Shown in pieces: positions 1 through 12,884 of a stretch of DNA of 64,000 nt; position 1 is the first letter of the stretch; the number at the start of each line of letters is the position of its first letter. A program made the position numbers and the translations under genes. A model generated the notes under the pieces. The model searched no databases. It was given only the letters and a program-made list of their open reading frames with translations, and was not told the origin of the DNA. This DNA is from Aphrophora alni (lineage: Eukaryota > Arthropoda > Insecta > Hemiptera > Aphrophoridae): NCBI GenBank assembly GCA_963513935.1, contig OY740768.1, positions 40,170,368 to 40,234,367 of the forward strand, in the 5' to 3' direction.

Positions 1-3000
1 TTAAGTAACAAGGAAAAGTAACTTTAGTGATGGATTCTGAAAGAATATATAAGCCTAATAATGTATTTAAATAAAATATGATGAAGCGAAATTTGCATTA
101 AGCAAAAACAAAATTGAATTAATTTGTTCTTTAAATTGGAAAATAAGATCTAGTAGTTGTCACTTTCTTGGTTGTTTGCGCATTAAAATAATGATATTTA
201 ATAAATGCTATAAAATTTCTGGAAAAACTATAGAAAACTGAAATCAACTATTTAACTAAGACTAATAGATATTTTACAGCAAGGTGTATATTTAAAACAT
301 TCAAGGGCTTCTACAATGAATTCGGGCTTGGCAATCCAGAGGATCATTTTTTCTTCAGCAACTCTTATTCTCATACCTCTCTGAAGATATTACAATCTTC
401 GAGGAAAAGTGGTCTTTATTTTTAATTCTTTTCTTCTTTTTTTTTTTATAAGGTGTCGATAACCGTTAATTTTTTTCTTTGAACAAAAGGAAAATATATT
501 AAAAGTATATATTCAGTTAAAAGAAATAATTTCATTAAAGTAGTTTTATTTTGTGTTCTCAATTCTGTAGTTATAAGGGACCACGTATTTCACGTCAGTC
601 TTAACAAATATTGCTGTTTACAATTTTATTTTATTTTACACGTTTTTCTTCTTTTCACTGATCTCTGTGTCCACCCGTGGCTTGTGAATCTACAACTAGA
701 ATTTAGGCGTAATTATACTTCTCGGTTTTTAGTGAAAGGGGATAGGTATGAATTTATAGTTGAACTGTAGTGTCTCAGACACCACGAACTTGGGTAACTA
801 TATTGCAGATTATAATTCGGCTGAAATTTCTTCTACTATAGCTACTATTCTCATAAATGGATTAAAAGTTGATTTAAAAATATCTATGTTAAATAATACA
901 TATCTACTACGTTTTACTTTGTAATATCAGATTAATATTATATTATGTAAGGTCTATAGATGTAAGATGAGATAAATATAACCCGTTAATACATCTAATA
1001 TCTTCTGTTGTCTATAATGAAAAAAATAATAATAATTTTTTTAAAGACAGTGATTAACGGTGCAAAGACTAGACACGACCTTGAATATAAGCTGATCATC
1101 GTTTCCAAGGAAGATGGACACCTGAATGACCATCAGGGATAGTCCAACACACCAGGAATCACGAACGAGTAACGTCCCTGATGCTGCATAACGCATTTTC
1201 TGCTAATAGCTATGTATATAACTAGTAAATATAATTTCCACCTCCTTTCACTTTCGTTTCCAACAAAACTGACTCAATACCTACTCCATTCTTTTTAGAT
1301 CCATTTTATTATAATCTACAATCAATTATTTACTTTGTGTTTTATCGGTTGTCTATAATATAAGATCGCTGGTGTGTCGGATGATATTACATATTTAATA
1401 TTATAACGTTTTATATTATGTTTGTATTACTAACAACCAACCTTGTTGAATGAAAAGAATAAAAAAAATCAAATATTCCTATTTTTATCAATATACTTTT
1501 TTAAAGGTTCGTGGTTTATTTTAATGATTACAAATGGGCTGAATTATAAATTATACAATGACTATTACGATTTATTTCAGTATTATACGGTTACGTTTGC
1601 GATTAAAAATAATCAAAATAGTCTGGTTTTAAGTGAGCTATAATATATTATTTTGACAGGTATCTCATAAATTGCATAGTTAGTTTGTACAGTTAGAAAT
1701 TTAGTTATATTGTTAAATAATTTCATAAATAGTGAATGGTTAAAATTTTACACGCTAATGAAGATATAGTTTCTTTCCGAAAAATGCATTTTTTTTATTA
1801 AAAAATTTATATTATATTTTGAGAACACGGATAAAGAAACTTTTTACTATCGTCAGGTATTTTATAATATGCTTTTTTTGTATAATATTATTATAAACCT
1901 TGTATTTATTTCTGAAAATAGATTTAAATCAATTTAGTTGAAGATAAAACCCATTATTTTCAACAGAAATCTCTACATAACTTAACAGTATTTAAATATA
2001 AATTTTAAAGTAGGTCATGCGTTCAGGTGGAAACTGTATTTGCATCACAGTTCACGTCAACTGTATTCAACCCTCATCTGTTGAATAGATTTGATAACTT
2101 TTGGTCAAACAAAGTAACTTTACCGCCCTCCGAATGTAATTGAATTCAGAACTCGTGTAAATACAGTATGCTGGTTGCCAAGGTAACCCAGTGTCCACGT
2201 GAATGACTCAAATCCTGTTCTATTGTGAGCCATTACTTACAGTTCATAGTAGCTGGTAGTTCGAACGTTACGTTCTCCCTTGAGCTTTGACAAATTGGTT
2301 AGGTTGGGGGAGAGCAGAAGCTCAGACTTAACAGATGCGATTTCTAATGGCCACCATTGCCAATATTACTCTAATAATCTATCATAAGTTTTTGTAAGGA
2401 AGGTCATAAAGCTAGAGGGGATCGGAAATTATTACATGATGGAATCACTTTGGGTAGATTCATATTTGTGATTTAATCGGTGGACGTGACTGTTTAGATA
2501 ATTGCTTAAGTTCGCTCTTGCATCTCCCTTTTTCAGATAGTTTGTCTATTTATGAACTAAGTTTCACACAAAATGATACTTTGAAATTTTTAACGCACTT
2601 GTTTTAATAAACAGCATTCCAAACCATCTATTTTCAAGCTCAGTTTTAGTCAGCACACCACTGTTTACGCATTACACTGTTTACATACAACAGACAGACT
2701 ATTTACTAATTAAAAACTAATGAGTCTTCTAGATGAATTTTCTTATTGTTAAAATGGTGGGGTTTCACCTAATTATTTTAGAAAATTATAATAGTAGACT
2801 GCATTCAATAGATTCTGATACCCACTTAAATAGTTGTCTATTGTGCACAAAGGCAAGAAGTGACAAATAACCCCTCACTTCAATTTTCTTTGATTAATTG
2901 AGATATTGAAAAATCGTTTTAGTCGTTCGTCTTTAGCTATGTAATACATCATGATTGAAAGCCCAACTTTTTAATGTTATAGGTGTACATATTTCTTGAA

Positions 3001-5773
3001 TTGTTTATTATGTATAAACGGAAGCAATGAAAGTAGGTTTTTTTTTTCAAAACAGACATACACTATAATATATTAAATACATAAACACTACCCTCTTCCA
3101 CTTCCCACATAAAAATACCGTCTATAAAACAAACTTCCGCAATATTCAACTATTTAAGTAGAACATTTGACATTCCTAATTACTACACTGTTACTACAAA
3201 ACCTGAGTTACAATCGTTATGAAATTTTGAAATAAAATTATTAACAATTAAACAATATGTACAACTTTATAAATATAAATTTTCCTTTTTTTCTCAAAAC
3301 AATTACTGTTTGGTTTGATGGGCGCGGTGTTCCAGTTATAAATAAATGGAACGTTCAAAAGAATTAAAATACTGGTGTAAACTAGGAATAAAGAAGAGTC
3401 GTGTAAGAAATTTTAAGGACATATTTATTTTCATTGTTTCATTTCACTGTTTTCTGCAAATATCCAACAGAAAGTTTTTATTTATTAAAAAAAAACGGCT
3501 ACAACCTTTTCATATTACAATTTATTTGAATTAAAACCTTTTAAAGTAACACAAAGTACCAAAAATAACAAATAAATTATTATTTCCATAACCGTTACAC
3601 TAATTTGTTCCCTGTAATTTCCTATTAAACTGAATGTAACTTTTATGTAACAAGTATCAAAATAAATTAGAGTAAAAGATGGACATTAGTTGGATAGTAT
3701 ACGCTTCAGTTGATTGAAAGCACCAGCTATTGATACCAACCAGTGGTGGGATAAATATTTGTGTTCATATTAGGCAGTTTTGATTGTATTGTTTATATAC
3801 ATCAATGGGTGCAACATAACATTTACTATTACGGTGATGCCAATGAATGATAAATTGCAAGTTTATGCGAGAAGAAAGCTGAGTATAATAGATTTAACTT
3901 TTATTATTTCTCGATCTATGTGTTACACAGTAGCTCTGTTATTATTTACTGCTACTTCTTAGGTAACGTATATTATTGTTACATCGCACTCTAGACAGTA
4001 TCCTCCACATTATGTTTGCGAAAACTATTTATTGAATGTATCAAAACATTGAAGGCTCGTTCTCTATTATTTTGTATATTAACTAGGGAATTAACAAAAT
4101 CATTAATAAGCACAAACACATACACAGAAATGGATCTCATAGATGTTGTATTTTTAGCTCGACACAATCAGTATTATGATATAGCAGATGAAAATTTCCA
4201 AAATCTTTGATTTAAAAATTGTTTTGTTGTATGAATCTAACCTGGCTTAAATCAGAGGGTTTGAAAAATATGTTAGGAATTAATTTATGACATAAAAATA
4301 AAGAAACATTTCCTAAAAGCTTTGTTATCCGTCTTTTGGCAATGTTGTTTGGGGTTTTTAATGATAATAAATTTAAAAATTATTAAGATTATGAGACCAA
4401 ATTCGTTTTACCAATATATCAAGAAACAAAACTTTTTCTTATAAATAGTCAAAATGGAGACAGTTTGAAATTTTTAATATTGTATATCATATCTCTAAAA
4501 CCCTCATCTTTACAAAAAACGTAAACGGCCACCATTTGAAAAATAAATGTATTATATAAAGTCTTGATTCGTGCTATACTGGTAATCTATAACGTAAAAA
4601 GTCCGTACAACAAAATAAATGACGACTAGAAATTTAATAAATTCTAAATTTGTTATTATTTTTCTTTAAAAAACACCAAATATCCGCCAGATATATAAGA
4701 AAGCGTTATTAGACATATTTCTTTATAGAATTGTTCTTTATTTATACGTCCTAACTTACTTCCTGAAACTAACACACATATTTAATACACCCTATATATC
4801 TACGTTTACGTGTTGTAGATATGTATGTATTTCCTTTTCCATATAGATGAATTAGAAACCACGGTGCTATACAACCAAACGTTGATCATAAGATACTCAG
4901 CATCTCATGGAAACTTGTTATTACGATTTTATATTTTTTGGTAAATGTTTAGTTTTGTTTTCATTGTATTGATTTATTTTATATATATATATTACACAGC
5001 AAAACTGAATAAAACATCTGTGCTTAATACAATAAGCCAGTCTTGTCCATAATGCACTAAGCATTAAATTGTATTTGACTTTGAAATTAAAACTATTTGT
5101 CCACCACAAAAGAAAACAAAAGAGAATGACGTAAAAGCTCTACGACTAATGTGTAGGTGTGGAACTTGAAGCTTCGCAGTAGGGAGCCAATCTGCGAGAC
5201 CGACTTATTCCACTTAGTTGATCTTTTCTTGTTTTTATTTTCTGAGACACTGTAATGAGAAATGCTCTTTGTTAATGATTAACTTTTACATGAATTATAT
5301 TCTTGCGACGTTGGGTTTCAAATGTCATGAATAATGCAGTGTTTTGTAGTACTTGTTTGTGGGTGTAGTTTTAGCAATGAACTTCTAATATTGAAATATT
5401 GGACTCAATATACCTATAACGTAGGTTATTGGTGAAACCTAAAGAGATGATGGATTTTTCTCTTGGTTACAATAGATTAATATCCTCTCGTACTTCGTAG
5501 TTTTATTACTACAGTGTAACGAACAAGGTCATTTATTTCTATCTATTTTATTGATCCTGACAAAGTTTTAATTTTAATTCTAGAGACGATAACCGGTGAA
5601 GAAATATTGCACAAAGTGTCCTACTCACCCATCTCCAAAACCAAATGAAAACAAACTAAAACTAATTACCACCAAAAATTTCATTACGATTGTTAGTTGT
5701 CAATAAAATTTTTTAAAAAAACCATGGACTATATCTCTTAAAATATATATTTAAAAAATATATAAATAAAAGC
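1..5773. other. AT-rich non-coding DNA, nothing recognised
   Basis: Only short random-looking open frames (about 60-80 codons) occur, with no recognisable domain or codon structure. No tRNA, tandem array or transposon protein was seen. The stretch around 2010-2400 is somewhat less AT-rich but shows nothing I can name. It is probably intergenic or intronic. Confidence 0.5.
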
Positions 5774-5830
5774 CTACACTTGTTTCACTTGTGCCATAAA
5801 CGTGTTTTCAGCGTAAAACGTATTTGATTA
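5774..5830 (+). repeat. short interspersed repeat R3, copy 1
   Basis: This stretch matches 18721-18775 on the same strand at roughly 80 percent by eye. The shared core reads (A)CTTG, a CTT repeat, GCCATAAAC, then CGTAAA and CGTATTT. The family is unidentified. The surrounding sequence (5700-5770) is very AT-rich. Confidence 0.5.
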
Positions 5831-6053
5831 ATTACGATATATATATACCGATCATTCATAAACCGGCGTTTTTGAAGATATGAGTGACCGATATGCTTTG
5901 TTTCTTTATAAAATAATAGATTCAATATCCTTAATGAAAATTTATCTGAAGAACCAGATATTAATAACATTTTCATCATCACTAGATTCTGATGAATCAA
6001 AGATCCCGATTTTGCTGCTCCTAACAGATGAAACACAACTTATTAATATCGTT

Positions 6054-6150
6054 TAATATGGGATTTACCATCATTTGTATAAAAATTAATACACGACGTT
6101 TCGAGAGTATAAATCAACTTTCATTATCAATTGTAAAACTTGGAGCATAA
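6054..6150 (-). repeat. half-copy of palindromic element FB2, hammerhead-like
   Basis: On the minus strand this reads TTGATAA (6130-6124), a possible hairpin with loop TGATTTAT, then TCGAAACGTC ending at 6095, then GTGTATTAAT. The part from about 6060 to 6115 closely matches each arm of the palindrome at 52077-52300. No inverted partner is visible beside it, so it is a single arm. The GAAACGTC string has the arrangement of a hammerhead core with a minimal stem III and a GUC cleavage triplet. The CTGANGA half is imperfect (TTGATAA). Confidence 0.5.
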
Positions 6151-7470
6151 AAGAGAAAAACACCAAAATAGCCTAGTAGCTTAGCCCCATCTTGGAAACT
6201 AAAACTAAATCTTCAAACTAAGAAAAGAACTCAAACTTAAAACTAGGCCTGAGCAGTGAAGACTAAAGCTAAATACAAACTTGATCAGATATAAACCACC
6301 ACTCACAGGCCTACACTACATAAAGGACGGCAAGCAGCTGATTGTTAAAGGGCGGGAGCCAAGGGAAAGTCTAACTGTTTACAACATTTTCTAAAGTTTA
6401 GTCCTCGATTCCCATGTGTGGATTTCAGCCTTATTGAAAGTAGATTTTTATTTTTTTTTAAATTAGCCGATTTATAATTCAGCATTATTAAAGGAAGTCA
6501 TAATAAAGCTTATTATTTAACTGGTTTTGATGATAGGATCCGCCGATAGATTTGTATGTGAAACTTAAATTGTTTTCGTTTATGTAACCTACCACTATCC
6601 TCAATATGATGAAAAGTACCGGAGCTATTGACAAAAATGTAATTTCAAAGCCTGGCAACCTAAGATAATGAATGTCATTGTTTTATAGTTACAAAATCCG
6701 GTACGGCCGGGTTACCAACACGACAATAGAGAGTAGAGGCTCCTTCAAATATGTAGGCTACATCTTTGTGGACTGCCAGAATCAAAACACAGTCACGAGC
6801 GAAGAGAGTGGCGACTCTAACACACTTCTACGAGGCTAATCAGGATATACGGCAAGAATGTAGTGATATAACACAATTACGATGTACCTGTGTAACAACC
6901 GTTTTTAGCAAAGTTACCTTACTTCTTGATGTAATAATATAATTTATTATTTCCTTATAGGCCTAAGAGTCAAACTTTTGAGTATTAAATTTAGAGGACT
7001 TGCTTGCATTACATTGTATATTGGGCTGGGTAAGTACCATGTTTGCCCATATCAAGTTGTTGTTTATTTTATGTACAATCCGACAGTATGTCATTCTGTG
7101 AAACATCTGTATGAGTGAAACATCTATCAACATCACATACAATAATACAATACAGTATTGCAATGACGAAACTCATTTTTAATATATCTAAATACATATA
7201 AATTAACTAGAAAACGTAAAAGTAATGTTTTACAAAATAGTAGGCTCAATTAATTGTTTGCCACATACAAAATTTCAACTAAAAATTCACAGGATCCATA
7301 GCTTTATCTTTTCGGATAGTGTACTTTCATACAACTATTAAAATTTGTCCATATAAAAATATATCAAGATAAAGTTGTTTTACTTATGGTCCTAACTTCG
7401 CACAAAATAAAGGCTTTTTCTATTCTAATCTATTCTATAGTTTTCGTTTAGGTTTGTTTATCTAATAAAG
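6151..7470. other. non-coding DNA, nothing recognised
   Basis: No coding signal, RNA gene or repeat was recognised. A slightly GC-richer patch lies at about 6690-6850, without a supported promoter or exon. Confidence 0.45.
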
Positions 7471-8427
7471 GATATAGATGGACCTATATGTAGAAGCTAC
7501 AGGTAGAGGCTATAGATGGAAGCTATAGGTAGTGGCCATAAATGGAGGCTATAAATGGAGTCTATAGGTAGAGACTATAGGTAGAGGCTAAGGGTAGAGG
7601 CTACAGATCTCCATATATATGTAGAGGCTATATGTAGAAATTATAGGTACAGAGACTATAAGTAGAAGTTATAAGTTCAGGCTATAGGGAGGGGCTATAG
7701 GTGGAGGATAAAGGTAGACGCTACAGAGGGAGACTATAGATGGAAGTTATTGGTAGGGGATATAGATGAAGGCTATAAGTAGGCCTAGAGGTTATAGATG
7801 TTGGCCATAGGTAGAAGCTATTAATGAAGGCTAAAGGTAATGGCAGTAAGTAGAAGCTATAGGTAGAAACAATAGGTAGTGGCTATAGATGGAGGCTGTA
7901 TGTAGAGGCTATAAATGTATGTTATAGGTTATAGGTTATATGTATAGGGAGGGGCTATAGGTGGAGGATATAGATAAAGCTATAGATAGAAGCTATAGGT
8001 AGGCGCGACAGAGGGAGGCTATAGATGAAGGCTATAAGTAGAGGTTATAGATGTTGGCCATAGGTAGAAGCTATTAATGAAGGCTAAAGGTAAGGGCAGT
8101 AAGTAGAGGCTATAGGTAGAAGCAATAGGTAGAGGCTATGATGGATGCTATAAGTAGATGCTATACGTAGACTCTATAAGTAGAGTCTATAGATGGAAGA
8201 TATAGGTTGAGGCTATAGAAGGAGGCTATAGTTAGAGGCAACGAGTAGAGGTTATAGATGGAGGCTTTAGGTAGATGATAAAGGTAGAGGCTATAGATGG
8301 AGGTTTTATAGGTAGAATCTCTATAGATGGGGGCTATAGGTTGAGGCTTCAGAGGGTATATAGGTAGAGGATATAAGTAGAGGCTATAGATCGAGGATAT
8401 ATATTGAGGCTATAGATGGAGGCTTTA
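7471..8427 (+). repeat. degenerate 12-nt minisatellite array
   Basis: Nearly 1 kb consists of variants of a 12-nt unit close to GTAGAGGCTATA, with common alternates GATGGAGGCTATA and GTAGAAGCTATA. Units vary by substitutions and small indels, giving runs such as GGCTATAGGTAGAGGCTATA. No reading frame stays open through it. The array is followed by an AT-rich tract and a hairpin (8489-8520). It is likely an old, slippage-expanded minisatellite. Confidence 0.9.
7683..8132 (+). repeat. higher-order duplication inside the minisatellite
   Basis: Two blocks of about 190-197 bp, 7683-7879 and 7943-8132, share the same order of unit variants. Both start TATAGGGAGGGGCTATAGG. Both contain ACAGAGGGAG, then GATGTTGGCCATAGG, then CTATTAATGAAGGC, and end in CAATAGGTAG. 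A segment of many units was therefore copied as a block. About 63 bp of other units separate the two blocks. Confidence 0.8.
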
Positions 8428-8488
8428 AATATATTTTTTTTATTTAAAAAATATAACTATATGTTATATGTATATGTATGTTAACGCA

Positions 8489-8520
8489 TGTAACATAACG
8501 CATGTATATGTTATGTTACA
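8489..8520. other. 11-bp inverted repeat (hairpin)
   Basis: TGTAACATAAC (8489-8499) and GTTATGTTACA (8510-8520) are perfect reverse complements with a 10-nt loop. They sit just beyond the minisatellite in AT-rich sequence. A cruciform or transcript hairpin is possible; no function is implied. Confidence 0.6.
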
Positions 8521-8530
8521 TCCTATATGT

Positions 8531-9776
8531 GGATGTAACAGCATAGAACTGGGTGAAGGTGTTGTAAAATTCTCCCTGCCCTTGTAAATAGGAGGTAATA
8601 ACTGATTTATAATTTTTTGTTATAATCTCAAAATTTAAATTTAAAACATCAGTTGCCATGAAAACATAGAATTTTTCAACATCCTCTTTTATTTATTATC
8701 AGATAAGCTCAAACGATTTTTAATTTCAGTTTTAATATTTTAATATTTTTAATATTGTAATTTTTATATCAGGGCCTACTTTGTTATAATACCATCATTG
8801 CAAGTTCGCTTTGGAGCCATTACTTTCAGGATCAAAACCTGCGCAGTTGATATAATTTCGTACAAGTTATGTTCAGTAATAATTACATAACATCAAGGCT
8901 AAAAATATTTGATATTATTTGCAAATGTACAGATTTGAAATCGCACCATCATGGTATTTACCCAGCCCAATAAAACATTGTAATTAAAGTATATCAACGA
9001 AATTTTAAGAAATGTATTTTAACTAACCAACATATATTTAAAATTGTGAGTATGTATATACAATACAGTCTATTTAAATATTTTCCGCTTGTCGTACTAA
9101 ACTTCTTTTACGGTTGAAATCCATCTTGGGCTACTAAAGATGTTACTGGCAAACTGCCACCCACTTGAGAAGATACAGGAAAACCCATTGGATGATAAAC
9201 TGTTTTCTTAACTCTAAATCTTGCATTCCCTTAGGTTTCCTAAGACCAAGATCTATGTTGAATAAGTCAAATATCTTCTTAATACTACAGGGAAACGTTT
9301 TGCATATAAAAGTTGTGGCTGGTGCATTCTGCTGTGAATGGATTTGGAATTATTGAATTACATTATGTATGGAATTTACTGTAGTAATATTCCTAGTTTA
9401 TTTGAATGGTCTGAACTAATGTATTATAATACTACTAATTTAAATGCGTAATGAAATTATACAATTAAAGTTGTAACAGGATTTATAAAATCGGACAATG
9501 ATGAAAAGTAAGTTGTAAGTGTTGGTTTCATTCAAGATTTATTTGTGCGAGGATATTTCCCAACTGAAATAAAAACAAGTTCATAATGTAGGTAGTCTCA
9601 TCGTGCAATGTAATACAACCAGATCCTGTAAAAATGTAATTCCCAAAAGTTAGTTACTTGGGGTCGATTTTTGATCGCTCAAAGACGGAAACAATATATT
9701 AGTAAAATCACCATCAAAATTGCTTATAAAAATTTCAATTGTAGGGAAAATACATACACTTTCCCTTTTCCTACAG
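8531..9776. other. non-coding DNA, nothing recognised
   Basis: AT-rich sequence with no recognisable coding segment or repeat. The short open frame at 9165-9356 shows no domain that I recognise. Confidence 0.4.
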
Positions 9777-9899
9777 CTGGACGATCTTGTTTTTGCAGAT
9801 AACATCTGTCTGTCAACACGTAATCAAGAACACATGCAGCAGTGCAGGATACAATAATTTGTGTGGGTCTCCAAGTCAACAGAGACACTCTGTTGTACA
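9777..9899 (+). pseudogene. decayed LINE reverse-transcriptase fragment
   Basis: One frame from 9777 reads LDDLVFADNICLSTRNQEHM, which resembles the RT motif C region (LDDLDFADDI) found in many non-LTR retrotransposons. The second catalytic Asp of FADD is Asn here. After a frameshift, another frame reads VGLQVNRDTLLY (to about 9899), resembling the VGLxIN segment that follows motif C. No other RT motif was seen nearby, so only about 120 bp survives. The order of the two motifs makes chance unlikely. The clade is uncertain; this copy looks different from the Jockey-like LINE at 47-50 kb. Confidence 0.6.
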
Positions 9900-10404
9900 A
9901 CAGTAATTGTAATAATTTGAGACACGTCTATATATATATTGTGGAAAACATTACATAATGGAGTGTTTTGAATGCATGTGATGGAGCAATGCTGATATGA
10001 AAAGATTAGTACGTTTTATCACTTCAGTAATATCGGATGGTAAAATAGCCATTCACAAAGACAAATAGGTCTATTCGATACAAATATAAAGTGGAAATTA
10101 TACAAGAATATTGTAAGCTGTAGATAATTGAAAACAAATGCGTAAGAAAATCCCCAAAATTTGACGGGCAAACAAAATTAACGATTTCATTCAAGGACTT
10201 ATCAAGGTAACTAAAGTAATTAAGAAGATACTGGGTATGCACCAAACAATGTGGATTAAGAAGTGAAATAACCATGCAAATTCAACTGTAATACTTTAAG
10301 GAAGACAAAAGCAAAACACTTGCTCAAGAAACACTCAAGTTAAAGGCGAAGGAGCTTAAGGTACCAAGAAAGATATGAATGTAGGCGAAGATTTGTTGAT
10401 CTTT
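9900..10404. other. non-coding DNA, nothing recognised
   Basis: No feature was recognised between the LINE scrap and the R1 repeat. The 83-codon minus-strand open frame here has no recognisable motif. Confidence 0.4.
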
Positions 10405-10560
10405 TTTCTTGATGTTTAAAGGTGAAAAACCTCTCATTCATCATCTAGTCTAATAACAAAGAAGAAGATAAATGTATGAAATAAAAAACCCTATTTCTAA
10501 AATACTCTAATAACATCAGGGTCAAAATAACCTAATATAAAAGATTAAAGGATTGTTCAT
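10405..10560 (+). repeat. interspersed repeat R1, copy A
   Basis: This copy contains the R1 head TTTAAAGGTGAAAAACCTCTC followed by a CATCATC string, then an A-rich part, then ATACTCTAATAACATCAGGG. The same ordered blocks recur at 12885-13115, 32530-32748 (minus strand), 57645-57835 and 63610-63812. It appears truncated after about 10560. I see no tRNA-type A/B boxes and no coding sequence, so the class (SINE, MITE or LINE tail) is open. Confidence 0.6.
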
Positions 10561-10799
10561 AAATTGATGTAAAACACAACTTTACTATATATTTTTAGTC
10601 ATTTTCATTGTCGATTATAAAATTTAAAATAGGGAGAAATTAGTAGCTAGAAATTTACTATGAAAAACCAGTAAATATACAGTATTACTATATTTTCTAT
10701 AGTTTAGTTTTCCAAACTCTACGTAGAATAAGTTCAGAAATAAGATTAAAAATTAAAGAAAATACAATATTTGGTGAAAATATTTTAATTTATTTGATG

Positions 10800-10845
10800 A
10801 ATACGATGTTTTAGTGACTAAATCATCATCGTCAGATGCACACTA
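10800..10845 (-). repeat. hammerhead-like single copy, decayed
   Basis: The minus strand reads CTGACGA (10835-10829), an exact CTGANGA string, then a possible stem II from TGATGA and TCACTA around loop TTTAG with one mismatch. It then reads AAAACATC (10812-10805), where GAAACGTC would be expected. Both differences are G-to-A. No inverted partner lies next to it. It may be a chance match, but the spacing agrees with the palindromic elements elsewhere in the window. Confidence 0.35.
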
Positions 10846-10850
10846 AGATA

Positions 10851-12384
10851 TTTTTAGTACTCATAATGAGGAATTGTGACGATACGATAAATTGTCTATG
10901 CGATTTCCATATTCAAATGTTTGTTTTATGCCTTTGAGTTTAAATTATTTTTGTTTTTAAATTTTCATTCCATTTATAACAAGAAACATAGACCGTACGA
11001 ATCTGTTAATGTTTTTTTTCTTTTAGAACAACCGACAATTTTTCTAACCTATGTTTAAAGATTATTAATTGCATAAGCATACAAATAGCAATTTTTTTTA
11101 TAGCCTGGTTTCTAACATTTTTTTTTTTTTTTTTTTTTTTTTTTGTAATAGCTGTACCTCAACCGCTAAAGCACGAAATAAATGACAGGATAAATCCGTC
11201 ATTAGCGAGTAATAAGTAAAAGTCTTATATCTTTAAAATATATTTTAGTTGTCATTCTCAAGGTTTTTTAAAAATATTAATCAAATTTTCCAAACATGTT
11301 TTGGTTAATTAATCATACTATAATCATCATGAGAAAGAGCAAAACTATAGGTGATAATTAGAAAATAAAGGGAGACTGCAGTAACATAACTTTTTTTACA
11401 TGATTGTTTTTCCAGCAAATTTTGTAATCGTATCCAGTAAAACAAAGAGATTCCATGTTATTTACATATAATGACAATTGGAGCCCAGAAAATAATTTAG
11501 GTTGGCGTGTACCTCCCAAAATAAAGATGCCGAATAACCAATGGTGCTCTACCAAACATGCATGTGTGGCTCCACGGGACCGGTTTAATACTTGTTTACC
11601 TCAAAGCACTCTTAATTATCTAAATACATCCTGTACATGGTTGTCAACACATTGTTGAACCCTTTTGTTGTTGCGACCTTTTCCTTCAAAGGTTTTGAGA
11701 TGGGGACACCTCTTTGTAAAGATAATCTCCACTTGACGGCTACTTTCTAACCATCATCAACCCTGTCCTCTCTTGTTGAAAGCAGGTGTTACTGCTTCCC
11801 GAACTTCTCATGTTGAATTCAAAATGACAATGGTTAACCTTCTGTCTGATCATAGCCAGTAGAAGTGCATGAATTTAGTTTATATAATTTCGTCCAAACC
11901 ATTAAAATATATTCTTTGAATAATCGCATAAACGCTAAATTCTCGTTCAATGTGTTACATAAGAGGGCAGCTTTTGCAAGCTTCCCTCTTTTTAATCTGT
12001 GTAGATGACAATCATTATTTGTGAAAAAAAAAGTATTTTAATCTTTGATAACTTTTCGAAATAAAACTAAATATCACAACTGAGTACACCTATGTCCGGA
12101 GATCACAGCAGGCCCATTTTCACTAATCTCTTTATGTTGCGGACTAGTTAGTTATGCATTATAACGCTAGATATTTCAACTTTAATTAGTAAACCAATGA
12201 ATAAATCAAGAATTTAAAATATTTTGAGCTATAAATACACGGACAAACTCATAGTGCACACAATACTAAGTAAGTCTCTTTCTATTATTACTGATTGTTA
12301 TTTTCATATTTTAACGTAGTATAGGGATAGTTATGAGATAGGTAAAGAAATCGATGTCGGTTAGTTTAAAAGTTATGTCCTCAA
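10851..12384. other. non-coding DNA with a poly(T) tract
   Basis: A run of about 26 T lies at about 11119-11144 and could be the tail of a minus-strand retrotransposed copy, but I recognise no element body next to it. The two overlapping open frames at 11358-11658 on opposite strands carry no motif I know. Confidence 0.4.
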
Positions 12385-12830
12385 AGACTCAGAAAGTGGT
12401 TTTTGGAAAGATGTCTGTCTAACGTACGAGCAGCCCAAATGCGTAGACCAATTTTGATCAAATTTTGTATGTACGGATATTTTACCTATATCTCGGGAAT
12501 TTTTTATGATAACTTCAAAGTTAGGGGTAGCTATCAAAAGAAAAAACTCATAATTAACATTTCTTTAATATCGGTTTTCACAATTTTGATAAAATTTTGC
12601 TCTATCGTAGCTTCGCATTAACAAAAACGGAATAACTGTCATTTCTCTATAAGCATACAGAGAGAAATAATAATCATACTTCGTAGATTATTGGTAAAAA
12701 ACAAAAAATCTGACACAAATATAATAATTATCGTATCAAATACTTAATTTTTCGAAAACGGCTCTACCGATTACTTTCTAATTCTAGTATAACGTGAAGA
12801 TAATGATTCAAATTCATGTACGAAATTGCA
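12385..12830. repeat. probable decayed interspersed repeat
   Basis: The text alternates phrases such as GACCAATTTTGATCAAATTTTG, CAATTTTGATAAAATTTTG and CTACCGATTACTTTCTAATTC. This resembles highly repetitive non-coding insect sequences built on a 'CCGATTTTGATxAAATTTTG' theme. Related phrasing occurs at 20240-20600. I see no terminal repeats and no protein. The assignment as a repeat rests on resemblance only. Confidence 0.3.
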
Positions 12831-12884
12831 AGTAAATAGCACTCATCAATATCCTCATCAAATAACATTAAAATTATAACAAAC

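Noticed and set aside
7471..8427. CRISPR-like array
   Set aside because: Units are about 12 nt, contiguous and degenerate, without spacers, and the DNA is eukaryotic. It is a minisatellite.
11119..11144. Poly(T) as the tail of a minus-strand retrotransposon
   Set aside because: No element body, UTR similarity or target duplication was found beside it.
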